From: Granulicella sp049977105
Lineage (GTDB): Bacteria; Acidobacteriota; Terriglobia; Terriglobales; Acidobacteriaceae
DNA: 64,000 nucleotides
Direction: 5' to 3'
Assembly (NCBI GenBank): GCA_049977105.1
Contig: JBMFGX010000009.1
Location: forward strand, 1-64,000
The position numbers and the translations under genes were made by a program. Position 1 is the first letter of the stretch. Every line of letters starts with the position of its first letter. Positions 18,271 through 26,995 of this stretch are shown one piece after another. The notes under the pieces are model-generated. The model was not told where the DNA came from. It was given only the letters and a program-made list of their open reading frames with translations, and did no database searches.

Positions 18271-18386
18271 AGGATCAACCGGAAATACCTGCGACTTTTA
18301 TGGTCAGCACTCTGCTGACGTGCGCCCTGCGTCACTGCGTCAGGCGAGTTTGCGTCACGCTGCCGACCCGTGTAGGATGGTTGGCG

Positions 18387-18461
18387 ATGAAGATTTTCTT
18401 CAGCCCGCGATTTACCCCGTCGTTCCGCTATTGGCTTGGCCTAGCGGCATCGGTGGAGTAG
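18387..18461 (+). CDS. Putative aromatic-rich leader peptide of the trp/aro/pro operon
   Basis: A 24-codon frame beginning MKIFFSPRF, with four Phe (residues 4, 5, 9, 13) followed by adjacent Tyr15-Trp16, and ending at TAG 18459-18461. AGGATGG lies about 9 nt before the ATG. It is followed by mutually exclusive RNA stems and a terminator. A ribosome stalled for charged Phe, Tyr or Trp tRNA would leave the antiterminator free. The reading is by inspection and untested. Confidence 0.5.
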   Translation: MKIFFSPRFTPSFRYWLGLAASVE

Positions 18462-18515
18462 TATCGCACGGAGCTGAAATACCTGATCCTGCGATCCCCA
18501 GATTCCCCGAGCCGC
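18444..18515 (+). promoter_or_regulatory. Putative antiterminator stem of the trp leader
   Basis: GCGGC-AT-CGG-T-GG (18444-18456) can pair with CC-CCG-A-GCCGC (18505-18515), giving about ten base pairs with one small internal loop and one bulge. The left arm overlaps the last codons of the leader peptide. The right arm overlaps the 5' arm of the terminator, so the two folds exclude each other, as attenuation requires. Confidence 0.45.
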
Positions 18516-18544
18516 GACCACAAAGGTTGCGGCTTTCGTGTTTT
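18512..18544 (+). terminator. Intrinsic terminator (attenuator) in front of trpB
   Basis: CCGCGACC (18512-18519) and GGTTGCGG (18525-18532) pair over 8 bp, one of them G-U, around the loop ACAAA. CTTTCGTGTTTT follows, a moderately U-rich tail. It ends 66 nt before the trpB start, so as an ordinary terminator it would silence the operon. That makes regulated read-through likely. Confidence 0.6.
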
Positions 18545-18610
18545 GGGGCGGCAGGTAAAGGATGGATTCTGGATCATCCAAGGACGTTAGAGGACGGAAG
18601 AGGACAGACG

Positions 18611-19882
18611 ATGAGTTCGATAGTGGATTCGATAGCAACCATGACCCGTCCAGCGGGGGCGACCCAGGGCGCGGCAGGACGGTTTGGAGCCTATGGCGGG
18701 CGATACGTTCCGGAGACCCTGATGGCGGCGCTGCTGGAGCTGGAGGCAGCCTTTGCCGAGGCGCAGGCGGATGCGGCGTTCCACGCCGAGCTGGATGGTC
18801 TGCTGAAGAACTACTGCGGACGGCCTACGCCTCTCTACGCTGCGCGGCGGCTGGGCGAGATGCTGGGTGGAGCGCAGATCTATCTGAAGCGCGAGGATCT
18901 GCTGCACACCGGAGCGCACAAGATCAACAATGCGCTGGGGCAGGCGCTGTTGGCGCGGCGGATGGGCAAGCAGCGGATTATCGCTGAGACCGGGGCTGGG
19001 CAGCATGGGGTGGCGACTGCGACGGTGTGCGCTTTGTTTGGTCTGGAGTGCGTGGTCTATATGGGCGAGGAGGATATGCGGCGGCAGGAGCTGAATGTCT
19101 TCCGGATGCGGCTGCTGGGCGCTGAGGTGCGGGGGGTGAGCTCGGGTTCTGCGACGCTGAAGGACGCGATCAATGAGGCCATGCGCGACTGGGTGACGAA
19201 TGTGCGGACGAGTTTTTATATTCTCGGCTCGGCGCTGGGCGCGCATCCGTATCCAACCATGGTGCGGGAGTTTCAGCGGGTGATCTCCAGGGAGAGCAAG
19301 CGGCAGATTCTGGAGCAGGCGGGGAGGCTTCCGGATGCGGTGATCGCCTGCGTGGGTGGAGGGTCGAATGCGATTGGAGCGTTCTATGAGTACATCCCGG
19401 AGCCGAATGTGGCACTGATCGGAGTGGAGGCCGGCGGGCGAGGGTACAAGTTAGGTGAGCACGCGGCGCGGTTTGCCAAGGATGGGGGTGGTGTTCCGGG
19501 AGTGTTGCAGGGGACCTACAGCTATGTGCTGCAAGATGAGGCGGGGCAGATTGCGGCGACGCACTCGGTGAGCGCGGGGTTGGACTATGCTAGCGTGGGG
19601 CCGGAGCATGCGATGCTGCATGACTCGGGAAGAGCGACCTACACCAGCGCTACGGATGACGAGGCGCTGGAGGCTACGCGGGTGTTGAGCCGCACGGAGG
19701 GGATTATTCCCGCGCTGGAGAGCGCCCATGCCATTGCGGAGGTGATGAAGTTTGCCCCCAAGCTGGGCAAGGAGAAGATTGTGATGGTGAACGTGAGTGG
19801 CCGAGGAGACAAGGACATTGGGATTCTTACCCGGGAGATGAACCTGGGCGGCGAGGCGGAGCGAAAGGTGAGTGTGCGCTAA
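18611..19882 (+). CDS. trpB: Tryptophan synthase beta chain
   Basis: A 423-residue PLP enzyme that condenses indole with serine. Lys104 in the conserved GAHKINN binds PLP. The phosphate-binding loop GGGSNAIG and the region ETGAGQHGVATAT are present. I chose the ATG at 18611 (MSSIVDSIATM) because homology begins shortly after it and AGAGGA lies upstream. An in-frame extension to 18185 runs through the attenuator and is not coding. The stop codon shares its last A with the trpA start (TAATG), so translation is probably coupled. First gene of trpB-trpA-chorismate mutase-aroF-proB-proA-tyrA. Confidence 0.97.
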   Translation: MSSIVDSIATMTRPAGATQGAAGRFGAYGGRYVPETLMAALLELEAAFAEAQADAAFHAELDGLLKNYCGRPTPLYAARRLGEMLGGAQIYLKREDLLHTGAHKINNALGQALLARRMGKQRIIAETGAGQHGVATATVCALFGLECVVYMGEEDMRRQELNVFRMRLLGAEVRGVSSGSATLKDAINEAMRDWVTNVRTSFYILGSALGAHPYPTMVREFQRVISRESKRQILEQAGRLPDAVIACVGGGSNAIGAFYEYIPEPNVALIGVEAGGRGYKLGEHAARFAKDGGGVPGVLQGTYSYVLQDEAGQIAATHSVSAGLDYASVGPEHAMLHDSGRATYTSATDDEALEATRVLSRTEGIIPALESAHAIAEVMKFAPKLGKEKIVMVNVSGRGDKDIGILTREMNLGGEAERKVSVR

Positions 19883-20658
19883 TGGCGATCGCATTCAAGA
19901 AGCGGCCGGGGCTGGTGATCTACCTGACGGCAGGGGATCCGGACCTGGCGACGACCCGGGCGATGGCGCTGGAGGCGATCGATGCGGGAGCGGATGTGAT
20001 TGAGCTGGGCGTTCCGTTCAGCGATCCGCTGGCGGATGGGCCGGTGATCCAGAGGGCGAGCCAGCGCGCGGTTGCGCGGGGAACGCGGCTGGTGGATGTG
20101 CTGGGAGTGTGCGGAGAGATTCGGGCGGCGCGTCCGCAGGCGGGTCTGTTGCTGTTCAGCTATCTGAATCCGGTGTTGCAGATGGGACTGGAGAGGTTTG
20201 CGCAGGCGGCCAAGGACGCGGGCGCCGATGGAGTGCTGTTGACGGACATGATTGTGGAAGAGGCTGGGGAGTACCGGCAGGTGATGCGGAAGATGGGGTT
20301 GAAGCCGGTGTTTCTGGCTGCTCCGACCTCGCCGGAGGAGCGCTTGCGGGCGATTGCGGAGGCCAGCGATGGATTTGTCTATGCGATCTCCCGAGTGGGT
20401 ATTACCGGCGCCCAGACGGAGTTGGCGGCAGATGCCGAGACTCTGGTGGCCAGGCTACGGAGGTTCACGAAGTTGCCGATTGCGCTGGGCTTTGGGGTAT
20501 CGACGCGGGAGCAGGTACGGGCGGTGGGAGAGTTTGCCGACGCGGCGGTGGTGGGCAGCGCGATTGTAGGGCTGATTGAGAGGACGCCGGTGGAGCAGGC
20601 TCCGCGGGCGGTGGGGGAGTTTGTGCGCAGCCTGTGCGGAGGAGCAGAAACTGCATGA
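19882..20658 (+). CDS. trpA: Tryptophan synthase alpha chain
   Basis: A 258-residue TIM-barrel subunit that cleaves indole-3-glycerol phosphate and channels indole to TrpB. The catalytic Glu41 lies in DVIELGVPFSDPLADGP, with Asp52 in the same block. The phosphate-binding segment ALGFGVSTREQ is near residue 195. The start overlaps the trpB stop by one base. The other trp genes (trpE, D, C, F) are not in the window, so the pathway is split on this chromosome. Confidence 0.97.
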   Translation: MAIAFKKRPGLVIYLTAGDPDLATTRAMALEAIDAGADVIELGVPFSDPLADGPVIQRASQRAVARGTRLVDVLGVCGEIRAARPQAGLLLFSYLNPVLQMGLERFAQAAKDAGADGVLLTDMIVEEAGEYRQVMRKMGLKPVFLAAPTSPEERLRAIAEASDGFVYAISRVGITGAQTELAADAETLVARLRRFTKLPIALGFGVSTREQVRAVGEFADAAVVGSAIVGLIERTPVEQAPRAVGEFVRSLCGGAETA

Positions 20659-20863
20659 ATCAGCGCCGGAGCACCTATCATGAGCACGTATGATGAGAGC
20701 AGGCAGTTCCATATCGCGCAGCCGCCGGTTGTGCACCCGAAACCCCGCCCAGGGCGACCATTCGGCGAGGCCAGCGGCGCCAGGAGACGAGGCGAGCAGG
20801 CCAACCGCAGTGTGGTTGCCGGGCTATCTTCGCGAGTCCTTTGGGCTTGCTCGATGAGGAAGC

Positions 20864-21127
20864 ATGGAAATCACCGATTGGCGTAAGAGGATTGATGAGT
20901 TGGATGAACAGATTGTCCAGTTGCTTTCACAGCGAGCAGCGGCAGCGATGGAGATTGGAAGGTTGAAGCAGGGCAGCGGAGCGCCGATCTACGAGCCGCT
21001 GCGGGAGAAAGAAGTGATTGAGCATGTGCGCAAGGTGAATCCGGGACCGCTGGCAGGAGCGCAGGTGCAGGATGTGTACGAACGGGTGATGGATGTGATG
21101 CGGGAGTTGCAGCGCCAGAAACCATGA
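20864..21127 (+). CDS. Chorismate mutase, AroQ class, monofunctional
   Basis: An 87-residue all-helical protein with the family pattern WRKRIDELDEQIVQLLSQRA at the N-terminus, where the Arg and the following Asp/Glu belong to the active site. GRLKQGSGAPIYEPLREKEV follows. It converts chorismate to prephenate, the branch point to Phe and Tyr. Being next to DAHP synthase suggests a functional or physical pair, as known for other bacteria where an AroQ domain regulates DAHP synthase. It starts 205 nt after trpA, leaving room for an internal promoter. Confidence 0.93.
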   Translation: MEITDWRKRIDELDEQIVQLLSQRAAAAMEIGRLKQGSGAPIYEPLREKEVIEHVRKVNPGPLAGAQVQDVYERVMDVMRELQRQKP

Positions 21128-21203
21128 GTTGCCGTGGATGGCGGATGGGCCGCGCGGACGAGGGAAGCAGAGATCTTACAAGGGAGCAAAGAGGAATCCA
21201 GTG

Positions 21204-22247
21204 ATGATTGTAGCGATGCAGGACCAAGCCACTGATGAACAGATACAGCACGTGATTGAGCGGATGGTGGAGTTGGGTTTTAACGTCCACCGCACAACCG
21301 GCGAGACGCAGACCATTCTTGCCGGGGTGGGAACGCCGGCGCACTTTGAGGTGACGGAGTTCCAGGTATTGGGGGGCGTGGCGCAGGCCTATCGCATCTC
21401 ATCGCCGTACAAGTTGGCGGGGCGCGGTTTCCGGCCGGAGGGCACGAGGGTGACGTTTCCCAATGGCCTGGTGGTTGGCGGCGAGGAAGTAGTGGTAATG
21501 GCCGGTCCCTGCTCGGTGGAGAGCAGCGAGCAGATTCACCTGAGCGCGCAACAGGTGGCGGCCGCGGGCGGGCAGTTTTTGCGTGGAGGAGCATTCAAGC
21601 CGCGCAGTTCGCCGTACAGCTTCCAGGGAATGGGACTGGAGGGGTTGAAGCTGCTGCGGGAGGCTGCGGATGAGACAGGGCTGCTGGTGATCACCGAGGT
21701 GATGGAGATCTCGCAGATTGAGCTGATGCTTCCGTACATTGACTGCTTCCAGGTGGGCGCGCGGAATATGCAGAACTTCAATCTGCTGCGCGAGTTGGGC
21801 CATGTGCGCAAGCCGGTGCTGCTGAAGCGCGGCATCGCCGCCACGATTGAAGAGGTGCTGCTGAGCGCGGAGTACATCCTGTCTGGCGGCAACTACGACC
21901 TGATGCTGTGTGAGCGCGGGATCCGCACCTTTGAGACCTATACCCGGAACACGATGGACATCTCGGCGATTGCGGTGCTGAAGAAGCTGACGCATCTGCC
22001 GGTGCTGGGCGATCCGTCACACGGGGTGGGCAAGCGTGATCTGGTGCCTCCGATGGCGTTGGCGTCCGTGGCTGCGGGGGCTGACGGGTTGCTGATGGAG
22101 ATGCATCCGAATCCGGACAAGGCGCTCTCTGACGGAGCGCAGTCGCTGTTTCCGGAGCAGTTGACAAAGCTGGTGGAGCGGCTGCGCCGGCTTGCGCCGG
22201 TGGTGGATCGGGAGATTGCGCCGGCGGTGTCCAAGATTCATGCTTAG
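21204..22247 (+). CDS. aroF: 3-deoxy-7-phosphoheptulonate (DAHP) synthase, type I-beta with N-terminal regulatory domain
   Basis: A 347-residue enzyme of the first shikimate-pathway step (PEP + erythrose-4-phosphate). Residues 1 to about 65 form a ferredoxin/ACT-like regulatory domain (IERMVELGFNVHRTTGETQT), as in the Thermotoga-type enzyme. The TIM barrel follows, with VVMAGPCSVES, RGGAFKPRSSPYSFQG, the QVGARNMQN metal and substrate region, and DPSHGVGKRD near the end. The start at 21204 has GAGGA 8 nt upstream; a GTG one codon earlier is possible. The regulatory domain predicts feedback control by aromatic amino acids or through the adjacent chorismate mutase. Confidence 0.96.
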   Translation: MIVAMQDQATDEQIQHVIERMVELGFNVHRTTGETQTILAGVGTPAHFEVTEFQVLGGVAQAYRISSPYKLAGRGFRPEGTRVTFPNGLVVGGEEVVVMAGPCSVESSEQIHLSAQQVAAAGGQFLRGGAFKPRSSPYSFQGMGLEGLKLLREAADETGLLVITEVMEISQIELMLPYIDCFQVGARNMQNFNLLRELGHVRKPVLLKRGIAATIEEVLLSAEYILSGGNYDLMLCERGIRTFETYTRNTMDISAIAVLKKLTHLPVLGDPSHGVGKRDLVPPMALASVAAGADGLLMEMHPNPDKALSDGAQSLFPEQLTKLVERLRRLAPVVDREIAPAVSKIHA

Positions 22248-22260
22248 GATCAGCGAGGAG

Positions 22261-23094
22261 ATGGCCCTGCATCGGATTGTGGTGAAACTCGGGACGAACG
22301 TCATCATGCGGCAAGATGGCAAGGTGGCGCTGGGCTTGGTATGTGGGCTGGTGGAACAGATTGCCGAGTTGCGGGCGCAGGGAGTTGAGGTTCTGGTGGT
22401 GAGCTCCGGCGCGATTGGTCTGGGGATGGAGCGGTTGGGGCTGAAAGAACGGCCGACCGCGCTCTCCCAGATTCAGGCCTGTGCGGCGATTGGGCAGTCA
22501 CGGCTGATGTCGCTGTATGACGACGCGTTTGACCAGCTAGGGTGCCCAATTGCGCAGGTGCTGCTTACGGAGGACGACTTTCGGGATGGGGTGCGGCATG
22601 CGAATCTGCGCGCCGCGCTGGATGCTTTGTTGACGATGGGCGTGATCCCGATTGCGAATGAGAACGATACGGTTTCTACCATTGAGCTGGAGCGCACGAC
22701 AGAGTACAAGCCACGCGAGCGGATCTTTGGCGATAACGATAAGCTGTCTGCCTTGTTGCTGAAGCACATTGGAGCAGACCTGCTGGTGCTGCTCTCTGAT
22801 GTGGATGGTTTGTACGATCGGCATCCGGGCGAGCCGGGGGCGACGCTGATACCGCGGGTGAGTGCGGTGGATGAGAGGATTCTGGCGGTTGCGAACGGAA
22901 GCAACGGGCGCGGACGCGGGGGAATGGTGTCCAAGCTGGAGTCGGCGAAGATTGTGCTGCATGCCGGCAAGCGGGCGATGATTGCCAATGGACGAACGCC
23001 GCAGGTGCTGGAGCGGATCGTCTCTGGCGAGGCGGTGGGTACGCTGTTTGCCGCGGAGGAGCCCGAGGCGGCATGGATGAGGGAAGAGAGTTGA
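22261..23094 (+). CDS. proB: Glutamate 5-kinase without PUA domain
   Basis: A 277-residue amino-acid kinase that phosphorylates glutamate in proline synthesis. Motifs include RIVVKLGTNVI at the N-terminus, VVSSGAIGLGM, IPIANENDTVS, FGDNDKLSALL, LLSDVDGLYD and GRGGMVSKLESAK. It stops after the kinase domain, so the C-terminal PUA domain found in many ProB proteins is absent. I used the ATG at 22261; ATG 22240 is an alternative. It ends inside proA with a 22-nt overlap. Confidence 0.95.
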   Translation: MALHRIVVKLGTNVIMRQDGKVALGLVCGLVEQIAELRAQGVEVLVVSSGAIGLGMERLGLKERPTALSQIQACAAIGQSRLMSLYDDAFDQLGCPIAQVLLTEDDFRDGVRHANLRAALDALLTMGVIPIANENDTVSTIELERTTEYKPRERIFGDNDKLSALLLKHIGADLLVLLSDVDGLYDRHPGEPGATLIPRVSAVDERILAVANGSNGRGRGGMVSKLESAKIVLHAGKRAMIANGRTPQVLERIVSGEAVGTLFAAEEPEAAWMREES

Positions 23095-24437
23095 ACGCGG
23101 AGGCTATTTCGGCTGCGATGGCTGCGGCGAGGGGCGTGGCGACGCGCACCGTGGCGGAGGCGGCCAAGAGAGCCTCGCGCGTTTTGGCGGTATTGGATGA
23201 GACGAGGCGCAACCGGGCGCTGGAGGCCATGGCGGCGGCTATGGAGCAGGCAGGAGCACGGTTGCTGGAGGCCAACGCCGAGGATTTGAAGGCGGCAGGA
23301 GAGAGTTTGAGCCCGGCCACGCTCGCGCGGCTCAAGTTGAGTGAGGCGAAGCTGGCGGAGATGGCCGAGCAGGTGCGCTCCGTGGCTGCTCTGCCGGACC
23401 CGCTAGGGAAGGTGCTGGATGCGATCGAGATGGATGAGGGCTTGCACCTGACCCGGGTGAGTGTTCCGCTGGGCGTGGTGGGGGTGATCTTTGAGGCGCG
23501 GCCGGACGCGGTAACGCAGATTGCAGCTTTGACGGTGAAGTCTGGCAATGCGGTGATTCTGAAGGCGGGCCGAGAGGTGGAGAGTACGGCGGGGGTGCTG
23601 GTGGAGGTGCTGCGGTCTGCGCTGCGCGGGGAGGGCTTGCCCGAGGATGCGGTGTGCTTGCTGCAAGGAAGAGAACGCGTGCAGGAGTTGCTGGGGATGC
23701 ATGAGCTGGTGGACCTGATGATTCCACGCGGCTCCAAGGCGCTGGTGGAGTATGTGCAGGCGAATACGAGGATTCCGGTGTTGGGCCATGCGGAGGGCGT
23801 CTGCCATATTTATGTGGATAAGAGAGTAGATGAGGCGCTGGCGCTGCGGGTGATTGCAGATGCCAAGACGGACTACCCGGCGGCGTGCAATGCAGTGGAG
23901 ACGGTGCTGGTGCATCGGGCGATTGCGGCTGAGTTCCTGCCGCGACTGGCGGAGCATCTGCGGGCGCGCAGCGTGGTGCTGCATGGCGATGAGACGGTGC
24001 GGGAGCTGCTGCGCGGGGTAGAGGTGGAAGCGGTAACGGACTGGCGCACCGAGTATGGTGAGCTGGCTATTTCGCTGAAGGTGGCGGCGTCGCTGGAGGA
24101 TGCGATCGAACACATCCACAGGTATGGCTCGGCGCACACGGAGAGCATTCTGAGCAGCGATGAGGAGGCGGCGGAGCGGTTCCTGCGCGAGGTGGACGCT
24201 TCCAGCGTGATGCATAATGCGTCGACGCGCTTTGCCGATGGGTTTCGCTATGGGTTCGGCGCTGAGGTGGGGATCAGCACCAGCAAGCTGCATGCGCGGG
24301 GGCCGGTGGGTCTGGAAGGGTTGACGACGTACAAGTACTTGCTGCGCGGCACGGGTCAGGTTGCAGGGGACTATCGGGTCTGCAAGGAGACAGGCCGGGC
24401 GGAGCGGACGTTTACGCACCGGCGGGAGCGCGGATGA
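23073..24437 (+). CDS. proA: Gamma-glutamyl phosphate reductase
   Basis: A 454-residue aldehyde-dehydrogenase-fold enzyme reducing gamma-glutamyl phosphate to the semialdehyde. The probable catalytic Cys272 lies in DYPAACNAVETVLVH. RVSVPLGVVGVIFEARPDAV and MIPRGSKALVEYV are family signatures. It overlaps proB by 22 nt and tyrA by 4 nt (ATGA), so the three are translationally coupled. Placing proline genes inside an otherwise aromatic operon is the odd feature. Confidence 0.97.
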   Translation: MDEGRELNAEAISAAMAAARGVATRTVAEAAKRASRVLAVLDETRRNRALEAMAAAMEQAGARLLEANAEDLKAAGESLSPATLARLKLSEAKLAEMAEQVRSVAALPDPLGKVLDAIEMDEGLHLTRVSVPLGVVGVIFEARPDAVTQIAALTVKSGNAVILKAGREVESTAGVLVEVLRSALRGEGLPEDAVCLLQGRERVQELLGMHELVDLMIPRGSKALVEYVQANTRIPVLGHAEGVCHIYVDKRVDEALALRVIADAKTDYPAACNAVETVLVHRAIAAEFLPRLAEHLRARSVVLHGDETVRELLRGVEVEAVTDWRTEYGELAISLKVAASLEDAIEHIHRYGSAHTESILSSDEEAAERFLREVDASSVMHNASTRFADGFRYGFGAEVGISTSKLHARGPVGLEGLTTYKYLLRGTGQVAGDYRVCKETGRAERTFTHRRERG

Positions 24438-25297
24438 GAAGCGTGCTGATGGTGGGAACCGGGTTGATAGGGGCCTCGGTGGGGTTGGCGCTGAAGGCGT
24501 GGGGATTTGCCGGGGAGATTGCGGGGTGGGACGTCAGCGGGGTGGAGTTGGCCGAGGCGCAGCGGCGAGGGGCGATCGACCGAGCGCTGGAGAGCCGGGA
24601 GGCGGTGCTGGAGACGGATGCGGATGTGGTGGTGCTGGCTACGCCGGTGATGCCGATTCTGGACTGGATGGAGCGGCTGGCTCCGCGATTGAAGCCGACG
24701 CAACTGGTGACCGATGTGGGCAGCACGAAGGGTGAGATCGCCGCGCTGGCCGGGAGGCTGTTTGGCCGGCCGGGACGGGCGGCATTTCTTCCGGGGCATC
24801 CGATGGCGGGTAAGGAGTCCGGGGGAGCGGTGCTGGCTGAGGCGATGCTGTTTCAGAGCGCTGTCTGGTTGTTTACGCCGCCGACGCAGCAGGTGGAGTT
24901 AGCCAACGCCTGGCGCGAGGCGGTAAAGGGCTTTGGGGCGCGGGTAAGGGAGATTGATCCGCAGCAGCACGATGAGGTGTGCGCATGGGTGAGCCATCTT
25001 CCGCAGATGGTGTCAACGGCGATGAGCGCGTTGCTGGTGGACCAGTTTTCCGGTGATGAGGAGGCGATGGCTGCGGTGCAGGCGATTGGCGGCCGGGCGC
25101 TACGCGAGATTACTCGCCTGGGCGGAAGCCCGTACAGCATGTGGCGGGATATTGCGCTGACCAACAGCGAGGCGATCGCCGCCGTGCTGTGGGCCCTGGA
25201 GCAACGGCTGGCCTATGTGCGAGAGAATCTGCGCACGCCGGAGCTGCGTGAGGAGTTCAGCCGGGCGAACCGCTTCCGATTGGCTCCGCGAGGTTGA
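24434..25297 (+). CDS. tyrA: Prephenate dehydrogenase
   Basis: A 287-residue enzyme of tyrosine synthesis. The NAD(P)-binding GxGxxG is at VGTGLIGAS (7-15). FLPGHPMAGKESGG, with the active-site His, is at about 117-130, and a WVSHLPQMVSTAM helix follows. There is no C-terminal ACT domain, so feedback by tyrosine would have to act otherwise. Its start overlaps the proA stop. It closes the operon. Confidence 0.94.
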   Translation: MRSVLMVGTGLIGASVGLALKAWGFAGEIAGWDVSGVELAEAQRRGAIDRALESREAVLETDADVVVLATPVMPILDWMERLAPRLKPTQLVTDVGSTKGEIAALAGRLFGRPGRAAFLPGHPMAGKESGGAVLAEAMLFQSAVWLFTPPTQQVELANAWREAVKGFGARVREIDPQQHDEVCAWVSHLPQMVSTAMSALLVDQFSGDEEAMAAVQAIGGRALREITRLGGSPYSMWRDIALTNSEAIAAVLWALEQRLAYVRENLRTPELREEFSRANRFRLAPRG

Positions 25298-25508
25298 GCG
25301 CAGGTGATTTGGGTGGAGAAGCGATCCGCGGGAATGTGGCCCTGGAGACCTGGCGCTGGGATACGCAGTTGCCTGGAAGCTACGAAGCGGCTGTTCTGGT
25401 TTTGCGTGGGAGAGTGGTTTTGGCGATGCGAGCAGGTGCATTGCCTGGACTGCTGGAGGGCGCGGAGCCGAGAGAGCGACTGTGGATGGGTGAGGCAAGA
25501 GTGGATGT

Positions 25509-26510
25509 TTACTCGCCCGATCCGCGATAGCCGAACTTGCCGTTGCGATAAAGGGTAATAGTGAACATGGGAGTCTTGGTGTGGGTGTAACCGGACTCCG
25601 CTGCCGTAAGCGTTACGCCACCGCCCCAGGTGATGGAGAAGTTCTTGTTGTTCGGCCAGGTGTACTCCGCTTCGGGAGAGATATCCAGGTAGGTCCAACT
25701 GGGCGCGTTGGCGTGACCGAAGAAGAGGTTGGTTTTGCTCTGGGACTCGCCGTTGTATTCGACGAGATAACCGAGGCCACGCTTGCTGTTGAGAACATCC
25801 TCAAAGGCACCCGCGTAATAGAGGAGATTTCCGTTGACCACGCGCAGGTGTTGGCCGTTTGGAACGACGGTAAAGCCATTGTTATAGGTATATCCGCTGC
25901 CCACATGGTTGGGGTCTTCGATGATGTCTCCGAACTGGAAGTAGCCTTCGAAGGGTTTGAATTGCTTGCGAGCGAGCAGGTTCAATCCTTCGTTGTAGGT
26001 TCCGTTGCCGTACTGGTCTGCGCCGAAGAGCTTGGGATTGAGGTTCTGGTACTTTCCTGTGGGAATGAACTGGATATAGGTGATTGCCAAGGAGGGGCGG
26101 GCCCAGAAATGGTAGTGGTCATCATCCTTCATGAACTGCTTTTTGAGTTCGAAGTGAAGGTTGCCCATCCCGGTAGCGGTTTCAATTTGGCCGTTGGCGG
26201 TACTGGGCGGCCCGATGCGGTTGTAGTCGAAGGGGACATAGAAGTCGATTTCAAGGTTGTTGATGATGCCGAAGCTGACACGCTGCGGCATATAGAGGTT
26301 GGTCTGTCCCAGCGAAGAGGTCAGTGAGTCATAGAAGAACGGCTCGATATAGCCGGACTGGGGTGGATCGGCATCGGCGGTTCCGGTGTAGAAGGGTCCA
26401 CTGGTCAAAGGCGCCCAGTTCAGCCTTTCCTGCGCCACGCAGCCGGTATGCGCGAACAGCAGAAGGATGACCCCATAGAAAGACAGAGGCTTCCTGCGAA
26501 AGAGATTCAT
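25509..26510 (-). CDS. Outer-membrane beta-barrel protein of unknown function
   Basis: A 333-residue protein with an export signal (about 9-25, ending HTGCVAQ, possibly a lipobox). Alternating hydrophobic and aromatic strands follow, such as RVSFGIINNLEIDFYVPFDY, GMGNLHFELKKQF and NFSITWGGGVTLTAAESGY, ending in an aromatic/charged strand. The pattern resembles transporter-like barrels once called 'MetA-pathway of phenol degradation' proteins. The start at 26510 is used because the signal peptide begins there. It converges on tyrA. No substrate can be proposed. Confidence 0.75.
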   Translation of the reverse strand: MNLFRRKPLSFYGVILLLFAHTGCVAQERLNWAPLTSGPFYTGTADADPPQSGYIEPFFYDSLTSSLGQTNLYMPQRVSFGIINNLEIDFYVPFDYNRIGPPSTANGQIETATGMGNLHFELKKQFMKDDDHYHFWARPSLAITYIQFIPTGKYQNLNPKLFGADQYGNGTYNEGLNLLARKQFKPFEGYFQFGDIIEDPNHVGSGYTYNNGFTVVPNGQHLRVVNGNLLYYAGAFEDVLNSKRGLGYLVEYNGESQSKTNLFFGHANAPSWTYLDISPEAEYTWPNNKNFSITWGGGVTLTAAESGYTHTKTPMFTITLYRNGKFGYRGSGE

Positions 26511-26995
26511 TTGGATACTCCAAAACTGAGTTGTCAGCCCTTCCCTCCACATTCCAAGGAAGCAGCGTTCCGCAAGCGGAGACGAGCCCACACAGATTTC
26601 GCCTGCCCCGAGGGCTCTTCCGCCCGGGAGGATGGGTACAGCGGACGCCGACCGAGTTTTCAGTTCAGCGCTTATCAGATGTCTGTTTGACGTAGCTTTC
26701 GACGCTCAGGGATGCACGATCGTCTGCTGTGCGGAGACAAGCAACGATCGAATCTCGGAGAACGAATCGACTCCCTCTCTATGGTAGCTGGCGCCGGTCT
26801 CTGTGCCAAGGTGGGATGGAGTGGCGCAACCGGTGGTGAACAACAGGCGCACAGGGCAGGGATGCGCGGAGGCTTGGTGGCCGGATCACGGATGGTCTGA
26901 TGGCGAGACCTGCGAAGTTGCAAAGAAACTCTGTGCCGTTAAAGTGGAACCCGCGGCGCTAGTCCGCGGGCTCCACTCGATGCGGCTGGAGTGGG
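26511..26995. other. Intergenic region with the tricorn terminator
   Basis: It lies between two minus-strand genes. The only clear element is the hairpin at 26943-26977. The remaining 400 nt has no supportable gene and presumably holds the promoter of the barrel protein. Confidence 0.5.
26943..26977 (-). terminator. Hairpin terminator after the tricorn-like protease gene
   Basis: On the minus strand AGTGGAGCCCGCGG pairs with CCGCGGGTTCCACT over 14 positions with a single mismatch and a 7-nt loop. It starts about 19 nt after the stop codon and is followed by TTAACGG, a poor U-tract. It is a strong stem with a weak tail. Confidence 0.5.

Noticed and set aside
25294..25530. 78-codon frame overlapping the tyrA stop
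   Set aside because: Starts with TTG without a clear ribosome binding site, has no domain, and runs into the 3' end of the opposite-strand gene.
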